NCBI GenBank assembly: GCA_031257735.1
Contig: JAIROC010000601.1
Span: 1-10,843, forward strand
DNA: 10,843 bases
Direction of reading: 5' to 3'
Source: Bacteroidales bacterium
GTDB taxonomy: Bacteria; Bacteroidota; Bacteroidia; Bacteroidales; WCHB1-69
The position numbers and the translations under genes are program-made. The notes under the pieces were generated by a model. It worked only from the letters and a program-made list of their open reading frames with translations. It had not been told where the DNA came from and ran no database searches. The first letter of the stretch is position 1. Each line of letters starts with the position of its first letter. Shown piece after piece: positions 1-6,960 of the stretch.

Positions 1-2495
1 TTTATTTTTTGTTCTTGAACCATATCCTTAATAGCCATTTCCAGATCTCCATTATAACGCTCGTTGGCAAGATTGAATAAGGCTGTTTTTTCTGTTTCTT
101 CCGTACTGTATGCCAAATAAGCTTCCGGTGATACTTCTACGCCATACACTGCCGTGTGAGCGCCATTCAAATCAATGTATACCTCTCGGTAAATACGGTG
201 TGGGTCTAAATTTTGATTAAGCGACAATACCTGCGCTTTTTGTTTTTCCGTCAAACCGAGCAACGCCTGTATGTCCTCAAACCGATTCATGTATTTCCTT
301 TGGTCGCACAGTATCTTGCAGTCCGAATTGTTAATGATGGATTGTCTCACAATATTCGAATGAATAATGTCTTCGACTTCCTGTGTAACAATAATGGCTT
401 CACCGAAAAATTTCCGGACGGTTTTAAACAGGTATTTTATATACTCCGCCATCCCCTCTTTGGCAATGGCTTTCCATGCTTCCTCGATTAAAATCACCTT
501 GCGGATGCCTTTTAACCGGCGCATTTTATTGATAAATGTTTCCATGATGATAATAGTAACCACCGGAAACAGTATTTTATGGTCTTTGATATTGTCCAGT
601 TCAAAAATAACAAACCGCTTGTTTAGCAAATCCAGTTGTTTATCCGAATTTAACAAGTAATCATACTCCCCTCCTTTATAGTAAGGTTCGAGCACATTCA
701 AGAAATTATCAATATCAAAATCCTTATCTTTTATCTTTTTCTCAACAACAATTTTCCGGTATGTGGTTCTAATGTATTCATAAAATGTGTTAAAACATGG
801 AACAACGGAAGAGGCTCTTTTTATAAGTTCGAGATAGCCATTGACTGCATTGGATAAATTGACATCTTCGGCGCGTGATGATGTTTCCGAGTCCTTTTTC
901 CACAGTGCGAGAATAAGCGCTTTAATACTTTCTTTCTTTTCGATGTCGAAAACGCCATCGTCTGTGTAAAACGGGTTAAAGGTAATAGGATTTTCTTCGG
1001 TATAAGTTAAATAAATGCCGTCTTTACCGCTCGTTTTCTTGTTTATTAACTGGCATAGTCCTAAATAGCTATTACCGGTATCCACAAGAACAATGTGCGA
1101 ATTTTGTTCATAATACTGCCGCATGATGTGATTGGTGAAAAAACTTTTGCCGGAACCGGTCGGCCCTAATATGAATTTATTCCGGTTGGTAATTATACCC
1201 TTTTTCATTGGTGCATCTGAAATATCTACGTGTAATGGCTTGCCGGTATACCGGTCTGTAAGTTTAATCCCAAATGGAGATAATGAATCCCGCTGACAAG
1301 TTTCGTAAGTAAGAAAGCAGGTAGCGACATCAAGGAATGTCATAAAAGTATCTTCACTGGGAAAATCCGCGCCATTGCCCGGTATACCTGCCCAAAACAA
1401 TACGGGAGCATCTACTACATTATGGCGGGGTTCACAATTCATGGCCGTGATTTGAGAACCCACATCATTTCTTACCCGTCCAAGTTCTGCATCAGTATCT
1501 GCCCATGCAATGACATTGAAGTGCGCCCGAACCGTTAAAAACCCACCTTCGTGGATGGCATTTAAAAACGTTTCTATCTGTTCGTGATTTACCATATTGG
1601 AACGGGACAGGCGAGATAACGAAAACATCCGTTTGCTTTGTGATTCTAATTTACGGATATTCTCCTGATGGTTATCAATCATGATATATTGGTTATATAT
1701 ATGATTGCATGGCAGCAGTAATCCTACCGGAGCAGCATAGCTAAGTACGCAGTTACTTTTGTCGGTGGACAGTTTCTCATATTTACAATCGGGGCTAACG
1801 ACAAGGGGTAAATCATCTATATCTGACAATGTATGCACGCATACTTTTTTATCGCCAACAACGATATTTTCGGGATTAAACTGAATATCTTTAAGAGAGG
1901 TTTTCTCTGCCGTACCATCCAGTGTAATGTAGTTATCCAATAAGCCACTCATGGCATCCATGCCGATAATCTCTTCTTCGGTCAATCTTTTTATTTTAAA
2001 ATATGTGCTATCCTTCAGAATACTGACAAACTGTTCTACCACTTCTTTAAAACTGTTTATCTCCTCTTTTGAAAGCATTTCACGCGGCACTAATCGCCCT
2101 CTGCAAAGCGTGGTAAACAGGGACATCTTGCGGGCATTGTTTCTATTGGTCTTTGTGATAAACAGGTAGCATTTATGCGAAAGATACGGGCGCTCAATAA
2201 AGTGCATCTCGTGTGCTTTCGCTAAAAAATCACTTGATTCATGTTTCGGAGTATAAATTTCTTTAATAAACCAATCCTGTTTGTGTACGACCGTGTAATC
2301 AGGAAGTATTTTGACAGCTTTGGTAAAAACCGCATGAATACTTACATATTCCTCTTGTGTAAGCGTAAATATCTCCGGTAGCTCCACAATGAATGGTATC
2401 GTCACATCTGCATACTTGGATATAATAAATCCGTTTTCTATTTTATAAAGCGGATTGCGATTTTCAACAGTACTGGTCGGTAAAACATTTTTCAT
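1..2495 (-). CDS. traG: TraG, VirB4-like conjugation ATPase (3' end cut by window edge)
   Basis: This is the cytoplasmic motor ATPase of the conjugative type IV secretion channel, thought to power pilus assembly and substrate export. The reading frame is open from the ATG at 2495-2493 to the left edge, giving 831 codons. That is about the usual length of Bacteroides TraG, so only a few C-terminal residues should be missing. The N-terminal ~75 residues match the DUF3875 pattern (LYKIENGFI, ELPEIFTLTQEEY, VHKQDWF). Walker A is GPTGSGKS at residues 444-451. A hydrophobic Walker B strand, VILIEEAW, lies at 667-674. The start overlaps the stop of traF in an ATGA, which indicates translational coupling. 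It is the last gene visible in the minus-strand tra operon, and traH onward would be expected further left. The family call is firm. Confidence 0.95.
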   Translation of the reverse strand, partial: MKNVLPTSTVENRNPLYKIENGFIISKYADVTIPFIVELPEIFTLTQEEYVSIHAVFTKAVKILPDYTVVHKQDWFIKEIYTPKHESSDFLAKAHEMHFIERPYLSHKCYLFITKTNRNNARKMSLFTTLCRGRLVPREMLSKEEINSFKEVVEQFVSILKDSTYFKIKRLTEEEIIGMDAMSGLLDNYITLDGTAEKTSLKDIQFNPENIVVGDKKVCVHTLSDIDDLPLVVSPDCKYEKLSTDKSNCVLSYAAPVGLLLPCNHIYNQYIMIDNHQENIRKLESQSKRMFSLSRLSRSNMVNHEQIETFLNAIHEGGFLTVRAHFNVIAWADTDAELGRVRNDVGSQITAMNCEPRHNVVDAPVLFWAGIPGNGADFPSEDTFMTFLDVATCFLTYETCQRDSLSPFGIKLTDRYTGKPLHVDISDAPMKKGIITNRNKFILGPTGSGKSFFTNHIMRQYYEQNSHIVLVDTGNSYLGLCQLINKKTSGKDGIYLTYTEENPITFNPFYTDDGVFDIEKKESIKALILALWKKDSETSSRAEDVNLSNAVNGYLELIKRASSVVPCFNTFYEYIRTTYRKIVVEKKIKDKDFDIDNFLNVLEPYYKGGEYDYLLNSDKQLDLLNKRFVIFELDNIKDHKILFPVVTIIIMETFINKMRRLKGIRKVILIEEAWKAIAKEGMAEYIKYLFKTVRKFFGEAIIVTQEVEDIIHSNIVRQSIINNSDCKILCDQRKYMNRFEDIQALLGLTEKQKAQVLSLNQNLDPHRIYREVYIDLNGAHTAVYGVEVSPEAYLAYSTEETEKTALFNLANERYNGDLEMAIKDMVQEQKI

Positions 2496-2821
2496 ATGGA
2501 CTGCAATTTTCGAGTAGAGAGAAGAATAAACTTAAAACTTTTTCGAGAAATTAAAAAACGGGGACACCGACGCCTTGCCTGCTGTTTCATCAAACCATAC
2601 CGTCCGTATTTTGCATTCATGTGAAATACGACGGCAATAAGTATTAATGCAAGACTTAATACAGTAATAAGGCTGCCGAAAATATTTGCATTAAACATCC
2701 GCAGCACTATAAAGAGCATAAACAGGGTAATAATACCCACCGCAAAATATATTAAATACTGTGCGCGTAAACCTTTAAATTCAACGGTTTTATTTATGCC
2801 CTTAAGTACTGTATATTCCAT
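2492..2821 (-). CDS. traF: TraF, DUF4133 inner-membrane conjugation protein
   Basis: Small inner-membrane protein of 109 residues, occupying the VirB3-like position in Bacteroides conjugative transposons directly upstream of the VirB4-like TraG. Two hydrophobic segments are visible at about residues 22-41 and 47-68. They are followed by a basic cytoplasmic-looking tail with the hallmark KYGRYGLMK...ARRRCPRFLISRKSF, which is typical of DUF4133/TraF. Length is normal for the family. It begins 9 bp after traE and its stop overlaps the traG start by 4 bp, so traE-traF-traG form one transcription and translation unit. The VirB3 equivalence is inferred from size, topology and gene order. Confidence 0.92.
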   Translation of the reverse strand: MEYTVLKGINKTVEFKGLRAQYLIYFAVGIITLFMLFIVLRMFNANIFGSLITVLSLALILIAVVFHMNAKYGRYGLMKQQARRRCPRFLISRKSFKFILLSTRKLQSI

Positions 2822-2830
2822 CTTATCAGT

Positions 2831-3175
2831 TTATAAAAACATGGCTCTAACAAGCACGCCGGACGCTACAAAAAATAATATAGAGCCAAGCCATGCCGCA
2901 ACAAGTTTTGCGGCATTTGGGTCGCCATGAGTCCATTTTGAATAAACAATAATACCACCGACTAAAGCAATAAGAGCGGCAATAGCAAATAACACTTTTG
3001 AAACTGTATCATAAAGACCGGATATATCCCCTGCCACTGTATTCAATGCGGTTTTCGCTTTGCTAATACCGGTGGATTGTGCATGTGTTTGTTCCGGAAC
3101 AAACAACATGATTGTGCAAATTGCCACAAATAATGCGGCACAAATTGTGCGTGCTTTGTTTTTAATTTTTTTCAT
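2831..3175 (-). CDS. traE: TraE, DUF4134 pilin-like conjugation protein
   Basis: Protein of 114 residues with a signal peptide: a basic start (KKIKNKAR), a hydrophobic core at about 11-26, and a likely cleavage after THA at residue 32. The mature part carries two hydrophobic segments at about 60-79 and 91-110. Between them is the DUF4134 signature KVLFAIAALIALVGGIIVY, SKWTHGDPNAAK and the ending VLVRAMFL. Size, signal peptide and two-helix topology resemble VirB2/TrbC pilins, so a structural role in the transfer pilus or channel is the usual inference for this family. It lies between the traD-like gene (19 bp) and traF (9 bp). The family call is secure; the pilin role is inferred. Confidence 0.93.
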   Translation of the reverse strand: MKKIKNKARTICAALFVAICTIMLFVPEQTHAQSTGISKAKTALNTVAGDISGLYDTVSKVLFAIAALIALVGGIIVYSKWTHGDPNAAKLVAAWLGSILFFVASGVLVRAMFL

Positions 3176-3194
3176 AATTTTTTAATTTTTTAAA

Positions 3195-3710
3195 TTAATT
3201 ATTAAGGTTATTAAGTATGTCATCTAATCGTCGAGATATATCCTCTTTTGTTCGTATCAATTTTTCAAAAAAATCCGTATCTTCTATTTGTTTAATCGTT
3301 CGTCTTACTCCATCCAGTTTTTTGTTGTCAATTCGTATTAAAGGACTATCATCTTCCACTATGGCGACCAGTTCTCGCATTTCTTTAAATCCAATAATAC
3401 TTCCCGTTTCCTGAATAGTTCTATCATCACGTATATCATCCTCTTCATCTTCTTCAACTATTATGTTATCGTTATCACCATACTCTATTTCAAAATCTTC
3501 TTCCGATAAAACATCGCCTGTACTTGTAACAACAATATTATTTTCTTCTATTTGGAAAACATTATGCGCCTGACCCATAAAATCACCATCCGGAAGTATT
3601 CTTTGTCCTTGTCTTTCGCTTTCTGAAAAGAAAAACAGTTTCAATTCTTTTCTAAAAAAAAGGATGCTGACAACAGTCCATATACATATACAATAAATGA
3701 CATAAACCAT
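3195..3710 (-). CDS. TraD-like membrane-anchored acidic protein of the tra operon
   Basis: Protein of 171 residues with one N-terminal membrane segment (about residues 2-19), so probably anchored in the inner membrane with a cytoplasmic body. The middle (about 69-97) is strongly acidic, with runs such as EEDEEDD and DDRTIQE. The C-terminal ~60 residues (GVRRTIKQIEDTDFFEKLI onward) look helical and charged. Its place between the DUF3408 gene (3 bp) and traE is that of TraD in Bacteroides conjugative transposons, and the single-helix-plus-charged-tail layout fits. I do not recognise a conserved catalytic motif. The TraD assignment rests mainly on order and topology, and the biochemical role is unknown. 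Confidence 0.65.
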   Translation of the reverse strand: MVYVIYCICIWTVVSILFFRKELKLFFFSESERQGQRILPDGDFMGQAHNVFQIEENNIVVTSTGDVLSEEDFEIEYGDNDNIIVEEDEEDDIRDDRTIQETGSIIGFKEMRELVAIVEDDSPLIRIDNKKLDGVRRTIKQIEDTDFFEKLIRTKEDISRRLDDILNNLNN

Positions 3711-3713
3711 CTT

Positions 3714-4139
3714 TTAAAATATTGCAGTTGGTTTTTCTGATAGCCATAATTCATAATCTTTTTTATACTTATTAAAATGTTCCCAAAGAATGTTATCTAC
3801 ATATGCTCCTACAGCTATTTTATTATCGAAAATTCGCACTACAACCCGCTCGGCTATATCTAATGTTTCCCGGCTAATTCCAACATTACCTCTACTCGCG
3901 CCATAAATATTTCGTCGCAAAAATTTTTCTTCATAAATACCTCTTTTCCCATTTCCATTGTGAGTTTCTTTTAATAATGGTTCTTCTATTATTCTTCTTT
4001 CTTTTTCAGGATTATCATTGTTTTTTGGAGCAGAAACTACTTTTAGGTTTAGCTCATTATTGTCAACACTACCTGTGCTACCCGCCGCCATACGTGCCAA
4101 AACTACATCTTCGTCTAATAATGCACTTTTTTTTGCCAT
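3714..4139 (-). CDS. DUF3408 protein (TraB/TraC type)
   Basis: Protein of 141 residues. The N-terminal ~70 residues are polar and low in complexity, probably disordered. The C-terminal part (about 75-136) carries the DUF3408 pattern ISRETLDIAERVVVRI...KIAVGAYVDNILWEHFNKYK followed by YELWLSEK. DUF3408 proteins sit just downstream of the ParA-like traA in Bacteroides elements. The fold is suspected to be a small DNA-binding or adaptor helical domain, but the role is not established. It starts 8 bp after traA and ends 3 bp before the TraD-like gene, so it is cotranscribed with them. Whether to name it TraB or TraC cannot be settled from the sequence, because only one such gene is present here. 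Confidence 0.85.
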   Translation of the reverse strand: MAKKSALLDEDVVLARMAAGSTGSVDNNELNLKVVSAPKNNDNPEKERRIIEEPLLKETHNGNGKRGIYEEKFLRRNIYGASRGNVGISRETLDIAERVVVRIFDNKIAVGAYVDNILWEHFNKYKKDYELWLSEKPTAIF

Positions 4140-4147
4140 ACCTATTC

Positions 4148-4900
4148 TTACTTATTTATTATTTCAAATATTTCATTGCACAGATAACCGACATGACTGT
4201 TTGTAAGCATGGAACGGGAAGGTGCGAGTAACGTGGAACGAAAAACTCCTTCCGAAGAATAGTCAATAGCATCTTTGTGGAATCTTAATAAATAGGGTAT
4301 CATAGTTTCTAACACCGGAATATTATATTCTGCTAACAACTTATTGTAGGCATTGTACAAATTTGTTTTTTCCCGCCCATCCACCATATTCCAAAATGTA
4401 TAGAGGTTTATTTCGGTAGAAAGCTGTTGGAGCATCAAAAGAAAACTCAAAGAACTTTCCATGACTGTTCTATCTGCTGAGATAGGTGAGAAAATATAAT
4501 CCATCTGTTGGATTAAACTTAAAATACCCGGCTGATTAACGGTACCCGGTAGGTCGAAAAATATATAATCTAAATTTTCTTGTGCCGAAGTAATCTTTTC
4601 GGCTCTTTCGATAGCTTCAATAGTCTTGGCGTTTTCTATAATATAAGAAGACTTGTTATGTTCCGAAAATTTTGTTACGACAAGTTTCTTTAATGCTTCG
4701 TTTTTTGGGATATTCTCCAACTCCCGCTTTCGCATATTAAATATGGATAACTGCGGATAATCACAATCAATAATTGCCACATTACATTTCAATACATAAT
4801 GAGCAATACTGGCTGCAAGTATTGTAAAACTTGATTTACCGGCTCCCCCTTTTTGTGTAGCAAAGGAAATGTAAATAGGTTTTTTGTTTTTATCAGTCAT
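4148..4900 (-). CDS. traA: TraA, ParA/MinD-type ATPase
   Basis: Protein of 250 residues in the ParA/MinD (SIMIBI) ATPase family. The deviant Walker A is KGGAGKSS at residues 17-24 with the signature lysine. The A-prime motif is AIIDCDYPQ at about 42-50, and the switch II/Walker B strand is YIFFDLPGT at 112-120. In Bacteroides conjugative transposons this protein (TraA) is encoded first in the tra operon. By analogy with other ParA proteins it may position or segregate element DNA or the transfer apparatus. The length is normal. The ATG lies about 20 bp below a TAnnTTTG promoter on the minus strand, so it opens the operon. The precise role in transfer is inferred, not known. Confidence 0.92.
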   Translation of the reverse strand: MTDKNKKPIYISFATQKGGAGKSSFTILAASIAHYVLKCNVAIIDCDYPQLSIFNMRKRELENIPKNEALKKLVVTKFSEHNKSSYIIENAKTIEAIERAEKITSAQENLDYIFFDLPGTVNQPGILSLIQQMDYIFSPISADRTVMESSLSFLLMLQQLSTEINLYTFWNMVDGREKTNLYNAYNKLLAEYNIPVLETMIPYLLRFHKDAIDYSSEGVFRSTLLAPSRSMLTNSHVGYLCNEIFEIINK

Positions 4901-4920
4901 GATAGTAATAATAATTTCTG

Positions 4921-4952
4921 CAAAGATACATATATTTTTATAATATATTAAA
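4921..4952 (-). promoter_or_regulatory. tra operon promoter (Bacteroidota type)
   Basis: On the minus strand, TATCTTTG (4928-4921) matches the Bacteroidota -7 consensus TAnnTTTG exactly. A weak -33 element, TTTA (4952-4949), lies 20 bp upstream. Transcription would start near 4914 and leave only a short leader before the traA ATG at 4900. The -7 box is seen directly; the start site is inferred. Confidence 0.75.
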
Positions 4953-4966
4953 AAAATATCTTTTAA

Positions 4967-4996
4967 ATTGTATAATAAATACTTTTTTTATACAAT
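4967..4996. repeat. 9-bp inverted repeat between the divergent tra and mob promoters
   Basis: ATTGTATAA (4967-4975) and TTATACAAT (4988-4996) are perfect inverted arms around a 12-bp spacer. The site lies just upstream of the traA -33 region and about 60 bp upstream of the mobA -33 box. This is where an operator controlling both directions would be expected. The surrounding AT-richness makes chance occurrence plausible. Confidence 0.45.
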
Positions 4997-5053
4997 AATA
5001 ATTTTATAATCAAAAAATTAAAATGTTAAAAAGTATTTTTAAAATTATTTTTT

Positions 5054-5085
5054 CTTGTATTATTTAAAAATTTAATTTATCTTTG
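5054..5085 (+). promoter_or_regulatory. mob operon promoter (Bacteroidota type)
   Basis: CTTG (5054-5057), 20 bp of spacer, then TATCTTTG (5078-5085) fits the Bacteroidota -33/-7 promoter pattern. Transcription would start near 5092, giving a leader of roughly 268 nt before mobA that contains all the inverted repeats at 5191-5313. Confidence 0.75.
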
Positions 5086-5206
5086 TAAAATAAAATATAT
5101 AAAACATATTTTTTTTAATTTCATTATTCAAACATGAATTTATTCACATATAAATTTTATAAAACTTTCAATAAATTAAAGTTTTTTTTTGTACCACAAA
5201 TGGTAG

Positions 5207-5222
5207 AACTTCTCAAGAAGTT
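5207..5222. repeat. 7-bp inverted repeat in the candidate oriT
   Basis: AACTTCT (5207-5213) and AGAAGTT (5216-5222) are perfect inverted arms separated by only CA. With so short a loop it is more likely a protein-binding site (near-palindrome) than an RNA hairpin. Confidence 0.5.
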
Positions 5223-5232
5223 GGCAAGGTAT

Positions 5233-5270
5233 GTTTTTGTGGTGCAACGTTCCTTTTGCACCACAAAAAC
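5233..5270. repeat. 15-bp perfect inverted repeat in the candidate oriT
   Basis: GTTTTTGTGGTGCAA (5233-5247) is matched perfectly by TTGCACCACAAAAAC (5256-5270) around the 8-base loop CGTTCCTT. It could be a relaxase or MobA recognition hairpin in single-stranded oriT DNA. In RNA it would make a strong stem in the mobA leader. On the plus strand the right arm is not followed by a T-tract, so it is not a typical intrinsic terminator. Confidence 0.8.
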
Positions 5271-5359
5271 CCTTGCTCTGCGAGGCTTAAATTTACTCCG
5301 AAGTCGTAAATTTTGGTGAACGAAAATGATTATTTTATTTAAAAAAAACTATACTTTTT

Positions 5360-5743
5360 ATGATACTACGTAGACAATATAGTATCCGTTTTACGGAAAA
5401 AGAAAGCGTCGAGTTGGATTACCTATTGCATAAATATAACTTCCAAAAGGTGTCTTTATTTATTAAAAAATGCATTTTTCAGAAGGAGTTTCATGTGATA
5501 ACTTATGATGAAAGCCTATATGATGTCATTGATAAACTCAATGAGATTTTATATCAATACCGGAAAATCGGCATAAACTACAATCAAGTAATAAAGCAAA
5601 TCAATAAAGCTTTCGGAGAAGAAAAAGGAAAACAATTACTGGGTAGATTGGCGCAAAACACCATAGACCTTGTACAAATTACAGAAAAAATGATTGTACC
5701 GATAACAACGGCATTAGAGGAAAAATATAATAATCCAAAATGA
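5360..5743 (+). CDS. mobA: MobA, relaxosome accessory protein
   Basis: Protein of 127 residues. The start resembles a ribbon-helix-helix DNA-binding domain: a short strand RQYSIRFT at 5-12, a helix around 13-25 (EKESVELDYLLHK), then a second helix at 31-40. The rest is helical, with YRKIGINYNQVIKQIN at 67-82 being typical of MobC/BmgB-type mobilisation proteins, which bind oriT and help the relaxase nick. Its position directly downstream of the candidate oriT and 1 bp before the relaxase gene supports this role. The ATG at 5360 is used because the ATG at 5326 is out of frame and meets a stop at once. The DNA target is inferred. Confidence 0.85.
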   Translation: MILRRQYSIRFTEKESVELDYLLHKYNFQKVSLFIKKCIFQKEFHVITYDESLYDVIDKLNEILYQYRKIGINYNQVIKQINKAFGEEKGKQLLGRLAQNTIDLVQITEKMIVPITTALEEKYNNPK

Positions 5744-5744
5744 T

Positions 5745-6926
5745 ATGATAGCAAAAATTAGCACAAGCGACAGCCCGAGAGGCGCTCTTAACTACAATTG
5801 CGAGAAAGTAGCAGAAGGGCACGCGAAGATATTATGCTCAAATAAACTATGGCAAAAAGAGGACATGACAGCCACCCATCAACTCGCACGGGTATTTGAA
5901 AAGAGAGCAGGAATCAATCAACATACTAAAAATGCTTTTGTACACATATCTTTAAATCCCAGCCCTGACGATAAATTGACTGAAGAACAGTTGGCAGAAA
6001 TCGCCGATGAATACATGCAAAAGATGGGATATGGGGAACAGCCGTACATTGTGTTCAAACATGAGGATATTGACCGGCATCATTTGCATATTGTAACGAC
6101 AAATATAGATGCACAGGGCAAAAAAATCAACGACAGCAACAATTTCTACACGAGCAAAAAAATAACGACCGAAATAGAACGAAAATACAAGTTGCATCCG
6201 GCAGATGCAAAAAAAGATTTAAAAATATGGATACCGAGTAAAATAGACCCCACCAAAAACATATCAAACCAAATACGATATACTGTAAAACATTTGGTAA
6301 AAAACTATAATTTTCAATCGTTTAACGAATTTAGAACATTGCTGTCGTTATACAACATAGACGCCCAAGAATTAAATGGTGAAGCGAACGGGAAACCCTA
6401 TTGTGGTGTGATATATTCTGCCACCGATGATAAAAAAAACAGGATAGCCAATCCTGTCAAATCATCCATGCTTGGCAAGTTTGCCGGCGCTGCAAATCTT
6501 TCCAAAAAATATGTCAACTCCGCTTCATCGCTAAAAGCATCATCAGAACATTTAAAAAATACGCTTACCAATGCCATGAAGGCGGCAAGCACCGAAGAAG
6601 CGCTTACAACCCTGTTAAAAAAACGTGGCATTGACTTAATACTGCGAAAAAATGATAGTGGACGTATATATGGGACTACTATCATTGACCATAATTCAAA
6701 ATCCGTGATGAATGGTTCCCGGCTTGGTAAGGAATTTTCGGCAAATCGCTTTCAAGAATTGTTTGCGCCAAATGAAAAAATAACAGAAACAAAAACAACT
6801 GTGGAGCAATCGATATTTTCTTTTTCAACAGGTAATATATCTGTCGGCTTAATGCCTCGCTTTGCAAGCAGCGGGGCGGGATCGCCAAAGAAAAAGAAAA
6901 AAAAGAAAAAAAGAAAAATCAATTAA
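5745..6926 (+). CDS. mobB: MobB, oriT-nicking relaxase
   Basis: Protein of 393 residues of the relaxase/mobilisation nuclease family (PF03432 type). It would cut oriT and carry the strand into the recipient through a tyrosine linkage. The opening MIAKISTSDSPRGALNYN is typical, and Y17 is the likely nucleophile (inferred). The metal-binding motif is HEDIDRHHLHIV at residues 106-117, with candidate ligands H106, D110, H112/H113 and H115. An adjacent FVHISLNPSP (65-74) is also characteristic. The C-terminus ends in an extreme lysine-rich tail (about 381-391, eight lysines in a row and then RK), encoded by A-runs that could slip. The gene follows mobA by 1 bp and precedes mobC by 34 bp. The family is certain; the MOB subclass was not determined. 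Confidence 0.95.
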   Translation: MIAKISTSDSPRGALNYNCEKVAEGHAKILCSNKLWQKEDMTATHQLARVFEKRAGINQHTKNAFVHISLNPSPDDKLTEEQLAEIADEYMQKMGYGEQPYIVFKHEDIDRHHLHIVTTNIDAQGKKINDSNNFYTSKKITTEIERKYKLHPADAKKDLKIWIPSKIDPTKNISNQIRYTVKHLVKNYNFQSFNEFRTLLSLYNIDAQELNGEANGKPYCGVIYSATDDKKNRIANPVKSSMLGKFAGAANLSKKYVNSASSLKASSEHLKNTLTNAMKAASTEEALTTLLKKRGIDLILRKNDSGRIYGTTIIDHNSKSVMNGSRLGKEFSANRFQELFAPNEKITETKTTVEQSIFSFSTGNISVGLMPRFASSGAGSPKKKKKKKKRKIN

Positions 6927-6960
6927 CTAAAAATATTTAACCATTTAAATCTTTAAAATT

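Larger units (their letters stand above)
5191..5313. other. Candidate oriT: cluster of inverted repeats upstream of mobA
   Basis: Four inverted repeats lie within 123 bp, in the only GC-containing island of an otherwise extremely AT-rich gap. They are TACCA-4-TGGTA (5192-5205), AACTTCT-2-AGAAGTT (5207-5222), a 15-bp perfect repeat (5233-5270) and AAATTTAC-9-GTAAATTT (5289-5313). The word ACCACAAA occurs in the first repeat and again in the right arm of the 15-bp repeat. Origins of transfer of relaxases in this class are commonly found next to the relaxosome genes and carry such nested hairpins. The location directly before mobA and mobB therefore makes this the best oriT candidate. No nic site can be assigned from sequence alone. 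Confidence 0.6.

Noticed and set aside
213..660. Two overlapping plus-strand frames of 92 and 97 codons
   Set aside because: They lie antisense within traG, which has clear motifs throughout this region.
3977..4231. Plus-strand frames of 84 and 62 codons
   Set aside because: They are antisense to the DUF3408 and traA genes, which have family motifs and tight operon spacing.
5233..5270. 15-bp hairpin as an intrinsic terminator
   Set aside because: No T-tract follows on the plus strand. On the minus strand the position would be upstream of the traA promoter, with nothing to terminate. oriT or leader structure fits better.
5134..5319. 61-codon plus-strand frame in the tra/mob gap
   Set aside because: It runs through all the inverted repeats and has no recognisable domain. 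It is kept only as a possible leader peptide in the findings, not as a gene.
5952..6197. Minus-strand frame opposite mobB, and similar ones at 6398-6888
   Set aside because: They are antisense to the relaxase gene, including its metal-binding motif, and lack recognisable domains, promoters or starts of their own.
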